Assembly: GCA_050084515.1 (NCBI GenBank)
Contig: CM114272.1
Span: 21,886,001 to 21,950,000 of the forward strand
Length of the DNA: 64,000 nt
Direction: 5' to 3'
From: Blasia pusilla
Taxonomy: Eukaryota; Marchantiophyta; Marchantiopsida; Blasiales
This document shows, in pieces, positions 24,311 through 34,352 of the stretch. The notes below the pieces were generated by a model that saw nothing but the letters and a program-made list of their open reading frames with translations, did no database searches and was not told the DNA's origin. The position numbers and the translations under genes were made by a program. Position 1 is the first letter of the stretch. Each line of letters opens with the position of its first letter.

Positions 24311-25455
24311 GATGTCGAGATGAGTCGCCTTGATGGGTAGCTCGAATTGTCTCGCGATCGTTCAGTTGAACCGTCTCACTCTCGTTCGGTCGAACCGTCT
24401 CGCTCTCGTTCCCTCCTGAACTCTCGCGACTCGCGATGACTCGCTTTGTGAAACGCCCCTTGGTATCTGATCAACTGCTGCACGGGAGAGTGAGGAATGG
24501 AGATCGCGAAATGAGAAACCGGAAATGAGCGATTTCTGCCCTATTTATACTTTTCTAGCCGTTGGACTGACCGTTGGGTCCCGTCGTCCGTTCGACGGCG
24601 ACGTGCCGGAGGTTACGGAAGTCCGGAGGTGAAAAATGGCAACCCGTCGGAGTCGAAGAGGTTGCGCGCCTCCGCCATCCTGGGTACGTTGCCACGTGCG
24701 CGAGCAACCCGTCGGAGACCGACGGGTTGAGCGCCTTCGTCGTCTTCGGACCAGAACGCGAGGTACCCGTGCAACCCGTCAGAGACCGACATGTTGCATG
24801 CCTCCGCCGTGTTTGGGACGGGAACGGGACGTACCCAGGCAAATCCGTCGGAGACCGTTGGGTTGCACCCTTCCCTCGTCAAGGGTTAAGAACGCGGGCT
24901 TCCCGCGCAAGTCGTGAGAGTCCGACAGGTTGCACACTTCATGTAAGCACCACAAGGCGAGGCCCTTGCGCAACCCGTTGGAGGGCGACGGATTGCACGC
25001 CTCGCCGTCTCTGGGCAAAAATAGGTGCGGCACTCGCGGAACTCGTCGGGAACAGACGGTTTGCACGCCTCCGGCATCTTCGGGCAAGAAGGAGCAACTC
25101 CTCGGAGAGCGAGGGGTTGCTCGCTTCGACCATGTTTGGTAGAAGCGTGCAACCCGTCCGAAGCCGACGGGTTGGAGGCTTCGGTTAGCTTGTGGTAATT
25201 TTTGAGTTACCAGAACTCCAACGGGTTCCAACAAAATGAAGTGTGCTTCGCAACCCTCTGCTTCCCAAATCCGGTAACACATTGCAACAGAATTGAATGT
25301 GTTGTTATAGAATTGGATCCATTGTGTCAGACAATGTCACCTACCGAATTCATCTTGTTAGTAAAAATCTGTTAGGAGTATCTGTTTTCCTATTCACTAT
25401 AAATTAAAAATTCTCATTCTCATTCTCACCCTCCTCCCGTAGGAAATTTCTGGGA
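24311..25455. promoter_or_regulatory. Divergent A/B intergenic region with palindrome array (9 copies)
   Basis: Genes A (minus) and B (plus) diverge from this 1.1-kb stretch. Palindromes begin near 24641, 24703, 24771, 24838, 24907, 24970, 25036, 25094 and 25148, spaced 54-69 nt. GC content is higher than in flanking sequence. A possible TATA-like CTATTTATACTTTTC lies at 24540-24554, oriented towards gene A. The position suggests a shared promoter or regulatory region; that role is inference. Open frames through the array are repeat artefacts. Confidence 0.5.
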
Positions 25456-26118
25456 ATGGATAATTATGTTAAGCTCACTTGTGGCAGTCATCTGGCGGCC
25501 CTTCCTCAATCAGAAATCATTTGACCCCAAGCTCGTGAGTCTTTCATAGCAGTGGATGAAAATTTTTTGTCTGTTCGATTTCTTCTCCAAATTGGAACCA
25601 TCTTTGTATCCAAAGATGTTAGGGTGGACGGTACAAAAGACATAACAGGTGAGACGGTCCAGCCAGTGACCTCAGACCGTAAAGTATGGAATCTCCTACC
25701 TATAGCAAATGGTCAATACAGAGTTTACGGCCTGCCCCTGAATTCGTCTGTTTCCCAAGTAGACGGTCTAGAATTTCCTAGTGCTCCGAGCTCTACGTTT
25801 GCAACTCCAAGCTCTGCAGATCCCGGTTCGACTCCAACTTTGCACGCTCGTAACAATGTTGTTCTTCCTGAAGAGATTCCGGATGTTATCAACCTCAGTG
25901 GATCTGTCGGACACCAATCGGGCCCTCTGTCCGCCTACTCGTTCCTCTTGCGAGTATCAGGCAATAGTTTGCTTTCGTCTCTAGCCTTGAAAATGTTCAA
26001 GCACATTCTTGTCGATGAGCTGCCGCCCATGTACGATGGTAATTGCATTTTTGAGTTGCTTCCACTTGCTGCTCCTGCTCAAAAGAAGGATGGAGGACGC
26101 CTGAAAGGTATGGACTAA
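25456..26118 (+). pseudogene. Gene B, N-terminal part
   Basis: ATG at 25456 begins DNYVKLTCGSHLAALPQ, but an in-frame TGA follows at 25519. The same frame then stays open to TAA at 26116-26118, giving about 200 codons including RFLLQIGTIFVSKDV and SAYSFLLRVSGNSLLSSL. A Ser/Thr/Pro-rich segment lies in the middle. The frame resumes beyond the TAA in the zinc-ribbon segment. A possible GTATGG donor and GTGCAG acceptor around the stop would make an intron of only 37 nt, so a mutation is more likely. No domain recognised here. Confidence 0.5.
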
Positions 26119-26800
26119 AAGTCTAATTGTCATCGATGGTGCAGGCTTCAACGGACTAGTGCTTCAATTCCAGATGGTCCTTGGATTGTCTCCCGCCGCC
26201 AATGCATGGGAGCCTTGGAGTGTAGAAGTCCAGCATGCCCGTATCTAGAGCGCAACGGGCGAGTCAATACGTCGCAATTCCCTCCCAAGAATGCTGAAAC
26301 TCCATACGAGGTCGGTGCCACCATACCGCCGGGAGGCCATCGATGTCCTCATTGTCAAGCATCGCCCTTCTGTGTTGGAGCGTGTCCTGCATACATATTT
26401 TTCATTGTCCATGACTTGGGCTCCACGTCAGAGTACACAAGGCTGGCATTCATGTTGGCTCCCACACTCATCCTGTGACCGATGCAATTCAAAGACACAT
26501 CAAGGAGGATGTGGCGAAGAAAGTAGCCGAGGTCTACAGAAACTCTCCGGGTTCAAAGCACGGAGTGATCAAGCTCATAACGGCATCACAAATTTGTGAA
26601 CAATTGCTTGGAATCCCTGGACAGGGCGAGATCACGGCGGTTGAGGAGAAACAACTCTGGGAAAATCTCGCATTTTCGCTGATCCCGAATGCTTCCGAAT
26701 TTCTTTGCGTCAAATACGAAGTTACGGATGGAAAGACGGTCGAAATGGATGCCATCGCTAATCAAGGCCAACTCTAGATTTCCATTCATTCAGAGATGGC
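26119..26800 (+). pseudogene. Gene B, zinc-ribbon-like segment of a transposase-like protein
   Basis: The frame after the stop at 26116 encodes LECRSPACPYLERNGRVN and later PPGGHRCPHCQASPFC. The paired C-x4-C and C-x2-C-x5-C groups look like a zinc ribbon. A one-base shift near 26450 leads to SHTHPVTDAIQRHIKED and a helical segment (KHGVIKLITASQICEQLLG), ending near 26775. Cys-rich N-terminal fingers followed by a His-x-His-Pro segment are seen in Mutator-like transposases, which is the basis for the tentative name. The actual catalytic core is not demonstrable in this decayed copy. Confidence 0.45.
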
Positions 26801-27454
26801 GTTCATGGGCCAAGGAGGCGAGGATCCAGGGCCTATGTCTTCAAAATGTCAACGACAGTCCAGAGTGGCCTCGATCTTATAGATCGAATGAGGGAAGGGG
26901 AAGATCTTTACGGAGGGGGTAAGCTTTGATATTTGCTCTGAGTGTTGAACGGATGGTTGACGATGGGTGCTCACGTTTATGACCATGTGGAGAAGGGACT
27001 CAAAACTATATTTGTCTATGAAGTAACGGTAAGACGATGGCGGTTTGAAGATGTCTTTGGTTACTCTTATTGGAGGTGGTGAAGGAAAACAAAAGGCCAC
27101 CTCCGGAAATTTATGAGTTCATGGCGAGACAATGCACAACCTGGGTGGATTTCTATCCGGAAGTGTTCAGGGGTGGAGAGGTTCAACCGGAGAGGAAAGG
27201 TCGGATGCTTTCCATTGGCAACAGTCTGTGACCCGGTACACCAAATCTTGCATCAAGGAAATAAGAGGACAGAGCATGTCACTCTACTCCAACGCTGCAA
27301 GGACAGCAAAACCTTGAAGCAGACCATGGAATGCCAGGAAGAACTTCATGGGTGGTGGAGGAAGCATGCCATTGAGGGGAAGTACAAAGAGTTGTGCTCT
27401 TGGTTGAGTTAGTGGACTGTACGTATGAGACAATGGGGAAACTTCATGCGGCAG
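26801..27454 (+). pseudogene. Gene B, middle section, heavily frameshifted
   Basis: Protein-like pieces appear in all three frames: HVYDHVEKGLKTIFVYE (26965-27020), FMARQCTTWVDFYPEVF (27117-27165) and VELVDCTYETMGKLHAAG at the exon end (27398-27454). The last is followed by a strong donor CAGGTGAGT at 27452-27460. This stretch should contain the catalytic domain if gene B is a transposase, but I could not trace a DDE set with confidence. Confidence 0.4.
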
Positions 27455-27882
27455 GTGAGTTCACTATTTTGTCTTGTCAAGCTCACGCTGAGAATTGTTT
27501 GTAAAGTTGTAGCTCAGGGTGAGAAGCGTGGGAACTATATGGATTTCAAACCCAAGAAACCAAGCAAGCTGTCGGATGCGATGGGTTGCCCGAGTGTGCA
27601 ACCCGACGGAAACCAACGGGTTGCATCCAGATTTTTGGTGCAACCCGAGTGTGCAACCCGTCGGGACCCGACGGGTCATATAGTCGTTCATGGGATGCCT
27701 TGGCCTTGCAACCCGTCTGGTTCCGACGGTTTGCAGTAGGTGGGTTTAAGGTTACAACCCGACGGGTCGCAGAGTCGTTCATGGGATGCCTCGGGCCTGC
27801 AACCCGTCTGGTTCCGACATGTCGCTTATTGCTTTGACTCCTGAGTTATTTTCGTTCCCTTCTAACATTGCCGTCGTTGCAG
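27455..27882 (+). repeat. Palindrome array in a gene B intron (about 5 copies)
   Basis: Donor GTGAGT (27455) and acceptor GTTGCAG (27876-27882) define a 428-nt intron that joins in phase. Palindromes begin near 27597, 27654, 27708, 27755 (short) and 27799; two centres read TCTGGTTCCGAC rather than the commonest form. This is the plus-strand counterpart of the gene A intron arrays. Confidence 0.8.
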
Positions 27883-29383
27883 GGATTGAACGTTCATGAA
27901 AATGCCCTCTGCCCCAACACAAGTGGAGCAGAAAGTGTTCATTCCTCCTGGAGGTCGTCACAAGCATGCCAACGAATTTCACTTGTGGAGGCATGCCAAC
28001 AAGACCAGGCAAGAGCAATGCTACAGTCTTCAGCATCCCATATCTTCCTCACAAAAGGCATAACAAAAGGAAAGGGGCCGTCGATCTACGAGCTCTATGT
28101 CAGGGCTGCTGTGAGATCTGGTGATGAAAAAATGTATGTGGAAGCCTTCAACCGGTGCGTAGCTGGAACTCCACTCGAGCAAGATGTACACATAGGTGGG
28201 GATATTTTTGGGCGGGTTTCAAGACGTCCCATACAGATGGTGGTAGAGCAGTCCGAGCGAGACTCGTGGAGACCAAATAAGTATCTTGACTTGAGCGGTG
28301 AAGAGGCAAAGATCGAGAACGAATCTGGTGATTGATTTGGATGAGGAAATTACGCCGCCCAGGTATTCGAGGACCCCGGACCCGTCCCAAATCCGTTATG
28401 TAGTTACTTCTCCAAAATCAATGAATGTTTTATTTCAAAAGCCCTCCGTTGCTGGAAGTTTGCAACATCCTATCACTAGGGTGGTTCAACAATATGGGAT
28501 TCCGGTAATGGAGGTGGATTGCAACCTAAAATGGTGGCATATATCTCGGAGCAACCCAGGACGTGGACCCACCTGCAAGGCAAGATCTAATGGCATTAGG
28601 AGAGCATGCGGCACTTTCCTAAATAAGAATTGTACAAGGACTGGACGACCACTGCCTGGGTTTCGGGGACTCAAAACCTTTGATCGTTTCACGAGGACCG
28701 GGGATCAATTGAATTACTTCTTCTGCCCAAAGGAATCTTGCGCTTTCCGGAAGTCTTATCCGGCTGCCATTGGAGCTCCCGGGAATATCCCCACGATTTG
28801 GCCCATCGCCGCAGGTACGAACTGCACTCAAGACGAAGTGGACAATCTTACAAGTGTCGGTTTCAGACTCGTAGACGGGGGAAGTTCGGAGCATGTTTGC
28901 ATTATAGAGACCTTCGCATTTCGTATTCAACCCAAGATTGATGTCAACATGTACCCGGAGAAGGTGGATGATCTCAATCCATTATTTCTGTTTGAGTCTA
29001 GAAATGGGGTGAAGAGAAACAGAATGTGTAGGCCAACGGTGGAGAGAGCAAAGCGAATTGCATCAGCTCAGGAGGCAAAAATGGAGATCATCGCCATGAA
29101 AGATGTCTTGAGTGGCAATGGAATAGGAAGGATGTATTGGGTCAGGAACAACACTGTAAATTCAAGTGTCACAGGGGTGTATGTGGTGCACATCTGTTGC
29201 TTTCCCACATGTTCATGTGATGACTTTGTCCAAAGAGAGACAAGTGGCAAAAGGTATTTCCCTTGTAAGCACATGTACTATGTGTTGCTGGTAGTTTTAA
29301 GAGAGTCGGAGGTAGAAGTAGGAATCCACCAACCAATTCTGTCCCTCAAAGAAGTGCGAAGTATTTTAAACAAACCACTTTGA
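27883..29383 (+). pseudogene. Gene B, C-terminal part with SWIM zinc finger
   Basis: The exon opens in phase with NVHENALCPNTSGAESVH, a region like the Glu-containing end of DDE transposase cores. It continues GPSIYELYVRAAVRSG to about 28300, where a one-base shift moves to the frame that runs unbroken to TGA at 29381-29383. That frame has a Cys-rich middle (NKNCTRTGRPLPGF, YFFCPKESCAF). It ends in a SWIM-type finger at about 29200-29290: CSCDDF, then PCKHMYYVLLVVL (C-x-C ... C-x-H). SWIM fingers at this position are characteristic of Mutator-superfamily transposases. I infer gene B to be the mobilising gene of element P. Confidence 0.55.
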
Positions 29384-29742
29384 GGATGCAAAATGAGGTT
29401 TTAGATTGTACTTTTATTTTTCCTCAACCTTCACTTTGAGCTTGAACTCTATTCAGCCCGGGGCAAATGATAGATTTTTTCCAGACCTTGGATGGAAAAA
29501 GTGATTGGTTCCACACTTATGATTCCACTGATTTTTCAGTTTTCTAAATTTTGTGCAATTTGCAACTCGTCGGACTCAGAGGGGTTGCCAAAATATGGAA
29601 GAGGAAAAAAAAACTGTGGGACTGCTTAATAAATGAACAAAAAAGTGCAAAAAAATTCACAAAAAAAGTTTCCTCTCTTCAACCCAACGGAAACTCTCTT
29701 AAAAAAAAAGTATCTATTTCGGTTGAAGGTAGTTTCCTCTCT
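29384..29742. other. Element P right non-coding end
   Basis: AT-rich 3' flank of gene B. It contains one palindrome (29562-29588) and an A tract preceded by CTCTCTT at 29694-29710, which matches the CTCTCTT plus A tract just inside the left terminal repeat (3511-3527), in the same orientation. No gene. Confidence 0.5.
29562..29588. repeat. Isolated palindrome at the right end of element P
   Basis: GCAACTCGTCGGACTC followed by a partly complementary right arm ending GGGGTTGC. It is the last copy of the family; none is seen to the right of element P. Confidence 0.7.
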
Positions 29743-29778
29743 CCTCTCTCCTCTCTTCCACTCTTCCTCTCCTCTTAC
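29743..29778 (-). repeat. Element P right terminal inverted repeat
   Basis: Pyrimidine tract ending CTCCTCTTAC; its reverse complement begins GTAAGAGGAGAGGAAGAG, matching 3474-3508. R1 methyltransferase coding resumes two bases later. Confidence 0.6.
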
Positions 29779-29779
29779 C

Positions 29780-30352
29780 GCACATGTCGGGCAGCCTTGC
29801 CCACATTTGTGAGTTTTCCCGCTTCCTATGCATACAAGGAGGCCGGTCCTGGCTTGGTTTGGGATGACCAGGTTGAGCGGTTAGTGGAGCCCAACGCCAA
29901 CAAGAGAGAGCGAGCGATGGGATTTTCCACAAGAGTGACGGCAGTACCGTCAGTATTAGAGGCATCACGACGCCATGTCTTGGGTCAGGCGACAGACGTG
30001 AACTTCTTGACATGGATCCTCAGCTTGGGAGTGGCTGAGCAGCGTTGTATGAGATCGCGAACAGATCACAGCGGTTGCGTTGGTGAGCCCCATGCCTACC
30101 AAGACGGTGGAGGCAATGGCTGGGGGCGAGACTCGAGGAGATCGGGAGAGACACCCTTGGACTTCTTGGGATGTTTTGCAGGTACGCAAGGAGATGATAG
30201 CCACAACATCGAGCGTGGTTTCGGGCACTGCACGTGGAGGAGATCAGAGTTTGTAGTTGGCTGCAGGAGAGCGGCCGAGTGTTGTTGTTCGAGACGGGGT
30301 TGCACCATAGCAACCACCGATACCCGCGCCGGAGAGTCCTACCGTAGTCACG
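29780..30352 (+). pseudogene. R1 methyltransferase C-terminal part (motifs IX-X) and linker to RT
   Basis: The frame resumes with RAALPTFVSFPASYAYKE, then ERERAMGFSTR and SRRHVLGQATDVNFLTW. R4 has the same order on its minus strand at 50600-50860. The ERE-x-M-G-F block followed by R-x-x-LG-x-A is what one expects at the C-terminal end of Dnmt3-class enzymes. From about 30060 to 30352 the sequence is a linker with no identified motif. Confidence 0.8.
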
Positions 30353-31306
30353 ATGGAGACTTGGGAGCGAGATATGGGCCCTAAGTTGACAGGAGGAGAG
30401 CGGCGCCGAATACATCAGTTCCTCAGGAGTTATAGGAGCTGCTTTGTGTTTAGCATGGAGGATTTGGGTTGGCTGAAGGGACCGGGGATCCGCATTGAGT
30501 TGTCGAGTGATAGGCGGATCTTTCGACGACCCTACAGGTATAGTGATATGGAGAGGGCTCTGATTGAGAGTAGGAGCTAGGACTTGGTCAGAGCAGGACT
30601 AGTGGAGATGTCGCTTGGGGAGTATGCATGTGCCACTGTCATGTCGGCCAAGAAGGATGTGCATGGCAACTGGACGGATAGGCGGATGTGTGGGGATTAC
30701 CGACCTATCAATCGGCAGACGAAGTCCGATAGGTATGCCATGCCCACCCCTGAGGAGATCTTTGATGCGATTGGTCACGCAAAGGTCTTCAGTTCATTGG
30801 ATTTGCAAGCCGGATACCATCAGCTGCCTATCAGATTGGAGGACAGGCAGAAGACGGCATTTTGGGGCATCGATCCTCACGGGAAGGATTGCTTGTACTA
30901 GTGGAAATTCTTACCATTTGGGTTAAAGAACGTCCCGGATGAGTTTCAGAGGGTCATGGATAGGATCTTGGCTGGTCTGGATTTTACTAGCTGTTATATT
31001 GATGACATCGTAGTCTTTAGCGCCACGGTTTAGGAGCATGAGCGACATCTAGAGGAGGTGTTTCGACGATTGCAATTACATAGGCGGAAGCTTCATCCAG
31101 GCAAGTGCAAGTTCTTCTACGACCAGATTGAGTACTTGGGTCATACGATATACCCAGGGGGCCTTAGTGTTCAGCAAACAAAGGTAGAGGCTATCTCACG
31201 CATTCCACGCCCTACCAATGTGAGCCGTGTTCGCGCATTCATGGGTTTGGCAAACTTCTAGCGACGATACGTCAAGGGATTCAGTTCGATTGCGAAGCCA
31301 CTGACC
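30353..31306 (+). pseudogene. R1 reverse transcriptase
   Basis: Copies element RNA into DNA. Visible RT blocks: MCGDYRPINRQTKSDRY (30687), FSSLDLQAGYHQLPI (30790), WKFLPFGLKN (30902), and the catalytic YIDDIVVFS (30995) followed by EHERHLEEVFRRLQLH, LHPGKCKFF, YLGHTIYPGG and VRAFMGLANF. It is a Ty3/gypsy-type RT by these blocks. In-frame TAG codons occur at 30578, 30899, 31031 and 31259 (positions approximate to a codon). R4 at 49300-50250 has sense codons at the same sites. Confidence 0.9.
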
Positions 31307-32170
31307 TTGCTGACCAAGGTGGATCACGAGTGGCACTGGGGAGATGAGCAGGAGCGAGCATTTCAGTTGCTCAAGGACACGTTGACGTTTGCGCCCATCT
31401 TGAGGAGACCGATCAGGGAGCGTCCTTTCCAGTTGCACACAGATTGGAGCATGTTGGGGCTTGGAGCGGTGCTCACCCAGCATGATGATGAGGGTAGAGA
31501 GTTTGTGGTGGCTTACGCTAGCCGCTCGAACAACGCTACAGAGGCAAAGTTCAGCTCGTATGAGGGTGAGTGCTTGGATGCGGTGTGGGTTGTCGTGAAT
31601 TTCAGGTTTTACTTATTCGGCAACCCCTTTACCATCATCACTGATCATCAACCACTGAAGTGGTTGATGGAGTCCGACAAGCTTACAGGGAAGCTTGCGA
31701 GATGGGCTCTGTTGTTGCAGGAGTATGATTTTCACGTGGTACATAGACCTGGGACACTCAACCAGCATGCAGATGGGTTGAGTTGTAACCCATGCCCGAG
31801 TCAGCGAGATACGACTGGAGCTCAATGGCATGGAGAGAGTGATGAGGAGTCGATGCCAGGATGGCACGCGTCAGCCTATTTAGGCATGTTGGCTATGGAG
31901 AGCCAGAGTGTGGAGACTTCGATGGCGAGGTCTAGTGGAGAGTCCTTGGATCTTGAGGCCAGTGAGGAGACGACAAGTGGTAGAGATATTCATGATGATG
32001 GAGTAGTCTTGGAGTACCTTCGTACTGGTAGCGTTGCGAGCACCGTGGATGCTAGAGAGCGGGATCGAATCCTACAGCGGGCGAGACGGTTCCGTTGGGA
32101 GGGGGCACATGTTTTGAGGGTTTGGGAGGATGGTAGAGTACGCGTAGTGCCGCATCCTTTGCAGAGAGCA
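31307..32170 (+). pseudogene. R1 RNase H and linker to integrase
   Basis: Degrades the RNA strand of the hybrid. The frame stays open for 288 codons: WHWGDEQERAFQLLKDTL, PFQLHTDWSMLGLGAVL with the first catalytic Asp, YASRSNNATEAKFSSYEGE with the catalytic Glu, and ITDHQPLKWLMESDKL, then WALLLQEYDFHVVHRPG and ADGLS. After this comes a 120-residue acidic linker leading to the integrase zinc domain. The matching region is R3 43615-44253 and R4 48449-49300. Confidence 0.88.
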
Positions 32171-33080
32171 TGACTAGTGTAGCATGCCCACGAGGAGATG
32201 GGTCACTTTGGGGTGAAGCGGACCTACAGCTTGCTCCAGATTCAGTATTGGTGCCGAGGCATGCATATTGGCGTTCAACAGTTTGTTGCCAGGTGCATGG
32301 TGTGTGATCGGGTCTGAGCATCGTTCAATGCTCCGACTCCACAGTTGTATCCATTACCAATCATGGGCTTAGGGTATAGATGGAGTTTGGATTTTGCAAG
32401 ACCTTTGTCTTTGACGGAGCGTCATAGTCGTTATGTGTTGGTGATGGTCGAGCACTTCTCGAAGTTGATCGAGTTGGTTGCATTGCCTGACAAAGCGAGT
32501 GAGGGAGTAGCTTATGCCTTCCTTGACAGAGTGCTGAGTCATTATGGCGCACCGGCTGAGGTGTTGATAGACCAGGGTATCGAGTTTTGTGGTGAGTTCC
32601 AGGCCTTGTGTGATCAAGCACTGATCGACCACCGTACGACTTCGCGAGATCATCCCGAGGCGGATGGATTAGCGGAGAGAGTTGTGCAGACGGTGAAGAG
32701 GGGTTTACGCAAGTATGGCTTGCAGAGAGGACACCTAGGAGATTGGGACCTCCAGTTGCCATGGTTGGCCATGGGATACAGATTCAACAGGCAGACATCC
32801 TTAGCGTCTTTTTCACCATACTTGCTACTTTATGGCCGAGAGCCAGATTTACCTGAGGCCATTCGTCAAGATGCTGGTGAGATGGTGGACCTTGATGACC
32901 CAGATGTATGGGTGCGAGCATGTTCTCAGAGGGCTGAGTTATTTTAGAGAGTGATGCCCATGGCATTCGAGAACTTGGCGATTGCGCAACATCGGGACAC
33001 GTTGAGGTTTGCGACTATTCGGGGTGGTGATTATCGACCAACTATCCGGAGGTTTCATCAGGGAGATTATGTCTACTTGT
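32171..33080 (+). pseudogene. R1 integrase: HHCC zinc domain and DDE core
   Basis: Inserts the DNA copy into chromosomes. The zinc-binding domain shows HAHEEMGHFGVKRTY and CMVCDRV (32180-32310). The core has SLDFARPLSL (first Asp), LIDQGIEF (second Asp) and SRDHPEADGLAERVVQTVK (catalytic Glu), 32385-32700. The GYRFNRQTSLASFSPY block follows. In-frame stops: TGA at about 32171, TAG at about 32180, TGA at 32317, TAG at 32945 and a double TAG at 33079-33084. In R4 and R3 these are Arg, Arg, Arg, Gln and Gln-Gln codons where both can be read. Confidence 0.88.
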
Positions 33081-33430
33081 AGTAGACGGCACCGACGACG
33101 TTGGATGTGATTGCAGAGCGCACTATCCTGAGAGTGCGTGACGTTTTGCCATCTGGTGTTCTCTTGCTAGAGGGACGCGATGGCATGGTATGGAAGGACC
33201 ATGTGCATAATTTTGCACCATGTCACCTTCCTAACATTGATAGTACAGTGGATCCGAGCTTAGCAGTAGTTCATGCAGGCTTGCGTTGTATGTTGTGTGG
33301 TTCTGCCCGTGGTGCGGCCACGATGCTAGTTTGTGATGGTTGTTTGAGAGGTTGGCATATGGCATGTCTGATGCCACCTCTCACTAGGGTTCCTCGGGGA
33401 CGATGAATGTGTCCCAGATGTACATAGAGG
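33081..33430 (+). pseudogene. R1 integrase C-terminus ending in a PHD-type zinc finger
   Basis: After the double stop the frame reads TILRVRDVLPSGVLLLEGRDG and VWKDHVHNFAPCHLPN, conserved in R3 and R4. The last 45 residues show CMLCGS, then LVCDGCLRGWHMACL and, past a TGA at 33405, MCPRCT. The Cys and His spacing (C-x2-C ... C-x2-C-x4-H-x2-C ... C-x2-C) is that of a PHD finger. PHD fingers often read histone H3 tails. In many gypsy elements a chromodomain sits at this place, so a targeting role is plausible but unproven. Confidence 0.75.
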
Positions 33431-33614
33431 AGATACTAGGTAGTTTTCGATCCCGACTTCTTCTCTGACATGGATGACATGAAGGCGACTAACGATGGGG
33501 CCACATGAGCACCCCGCCTTCTTGCTCTTAGCGTCCAAGAGATGTATGTCATGGTAAGTAGGGATAGATGGCTATCTCGAGTTAGAGGGATCTAACCACC
33601 ACCTAGGGGGGCAA
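33431..33614 (+). other. R1 3' untranslated stretch and polypurine tract
   Basis: Short non-coding segment ending in AGGGGGGCAA at 33606-33614, a likely primer for plus-strand synthesis, directly before repeat x. R3 and R4 have equivalent C-rich tracts on the plus strand at 42308-42318 and 47164-47174. Confidence 0.6.
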
Positions 33615-33741
33615 TTGGAGATATTTTGGTACTTCTTGTCTTGTTGTTTGGATGCCATGAGTTAGCATCGGATCGTGCGTGTTTGTGTGTGTGTTCAGTG
33701 ATAGCGATGTATGTTGTGTAACGATGTGTATGCGCACGACA
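33615..33741 (+). repeat. R1 terminal repeat x, internal copy
   Basis: 127 nt beginning TTGGAGATATTTTGGTAC and ending GCGCACGACA. It matches 34226-34352 along its whole length, with about seven differences. Confidence 0.9.
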
Positions 33742-33743
33742 GT

Positions 33744-34225
33744 TGTCACGTCCTTTAGGATAGATTGGTGAGATCTAGTAGAGCGTCTTCAAGAGTAGTA
33801 GAGGACACGCCTAGGAGCTCGGGCATGACCTGCTAAGGCCCCGGGAAACCGGAGAGAGCAGGTTTCCCCTTCGTTTTGGCTCATTTGGAGCCATATTGAG
33901 AAACTTACTATTTTAGGTAAGTACCTTTTTGAGTATATGATCTCCTACATCAGGTCAAGAGCCAAAGAGGTGACTTGGGAGAAGAGGTTACCATGGAGAG
34001 AGCTTGGGAGAGGGGAGGAATATATATCCCAAGGAGAGAGCTTGAGAGCTCATTCTCTCTTTGTTGAACCTCTTGGCATGAGGCCACGGAACTATGGTCC
34101 CTTGCCTTGTGAGTGTAACCCAAGCCTCTCATTAGGAGGGTGGGTTTGGTTTGACATGAGAGAGAGTGCACACCTTTGAGAGCTATGGTATGAGATTGTG
34201 TAGTGAGAGATTGGATCATACTTTA
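33744..34225 (+). repeat. R1 terminal repeat y, 3' copy
   Basis: About 480 nt starting TGTCACGTCC, between the two x copies. It contains a TATA-like GGAATATATATCCC at 34017-34030. By position it equals y of R3 (41833-42199) and R4 (46545-47023), though the nucleotide sequences of the three subfamilies differ. Confidence 0.8.
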
Positions 34226-34352
34226 TTGGAGATATTTTGGTACTTCTTGTCTCGTTGTTTGGATGCCATGAGTTAGCATGGGATCGTGCGTGTTTGTGTG
34301 TGTGTTCAGTGATAGTGATATATGTTGTGTAGCGATGTGTATGCGCAAGACA
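34226..34352 (+). repeat. R1 terminal repeat x, outer copy (3' end of the element)
   Basis: Second x, 127 nt, ending GCGCAAGACA at 34352. The element is inferred to end here, because R4's corresponding end is fixed by its target duplication. Confidence 0.85.

Larger units (their letters stand above)
29780..34352 (+). mobile_element. R1, right arm: end of methyltransferase to the 3' terminal repeats
   Basis: Continuation of the element cut at 3441. It holds the methyltransferase C-terminus, RT, RNase H, integrase, PHD finger, a polypurine tract AGGGGGGCAA (33606-33614), and a terminal region made of x (33615-33741), y (33744-34225) and a second x (34226-34352). R1 thus spans about 8 kb in this window without its insertion. 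In-frame stops are mostly TAG and TGA at positions where the relatives R3 and R4 have Gln or Arg codons. Confidence 0.85.

Noticed and set aside
24574-25188. Plus-strand open frame of 204 codons through the A/B intergenic array
   Set aside because: It translates the palindrome repeats and spacers. Equivalent frames open on the other strand (24779-25282), as expected for a GC-rich tandem repeat.
29551-30384. Single plus-strand open frame of 277 codons joining element P's end to R1
   Set aside because: It crosses the element P/R1 junction by chance. Only the part after 29780 is R1 methyltransferase sequence.
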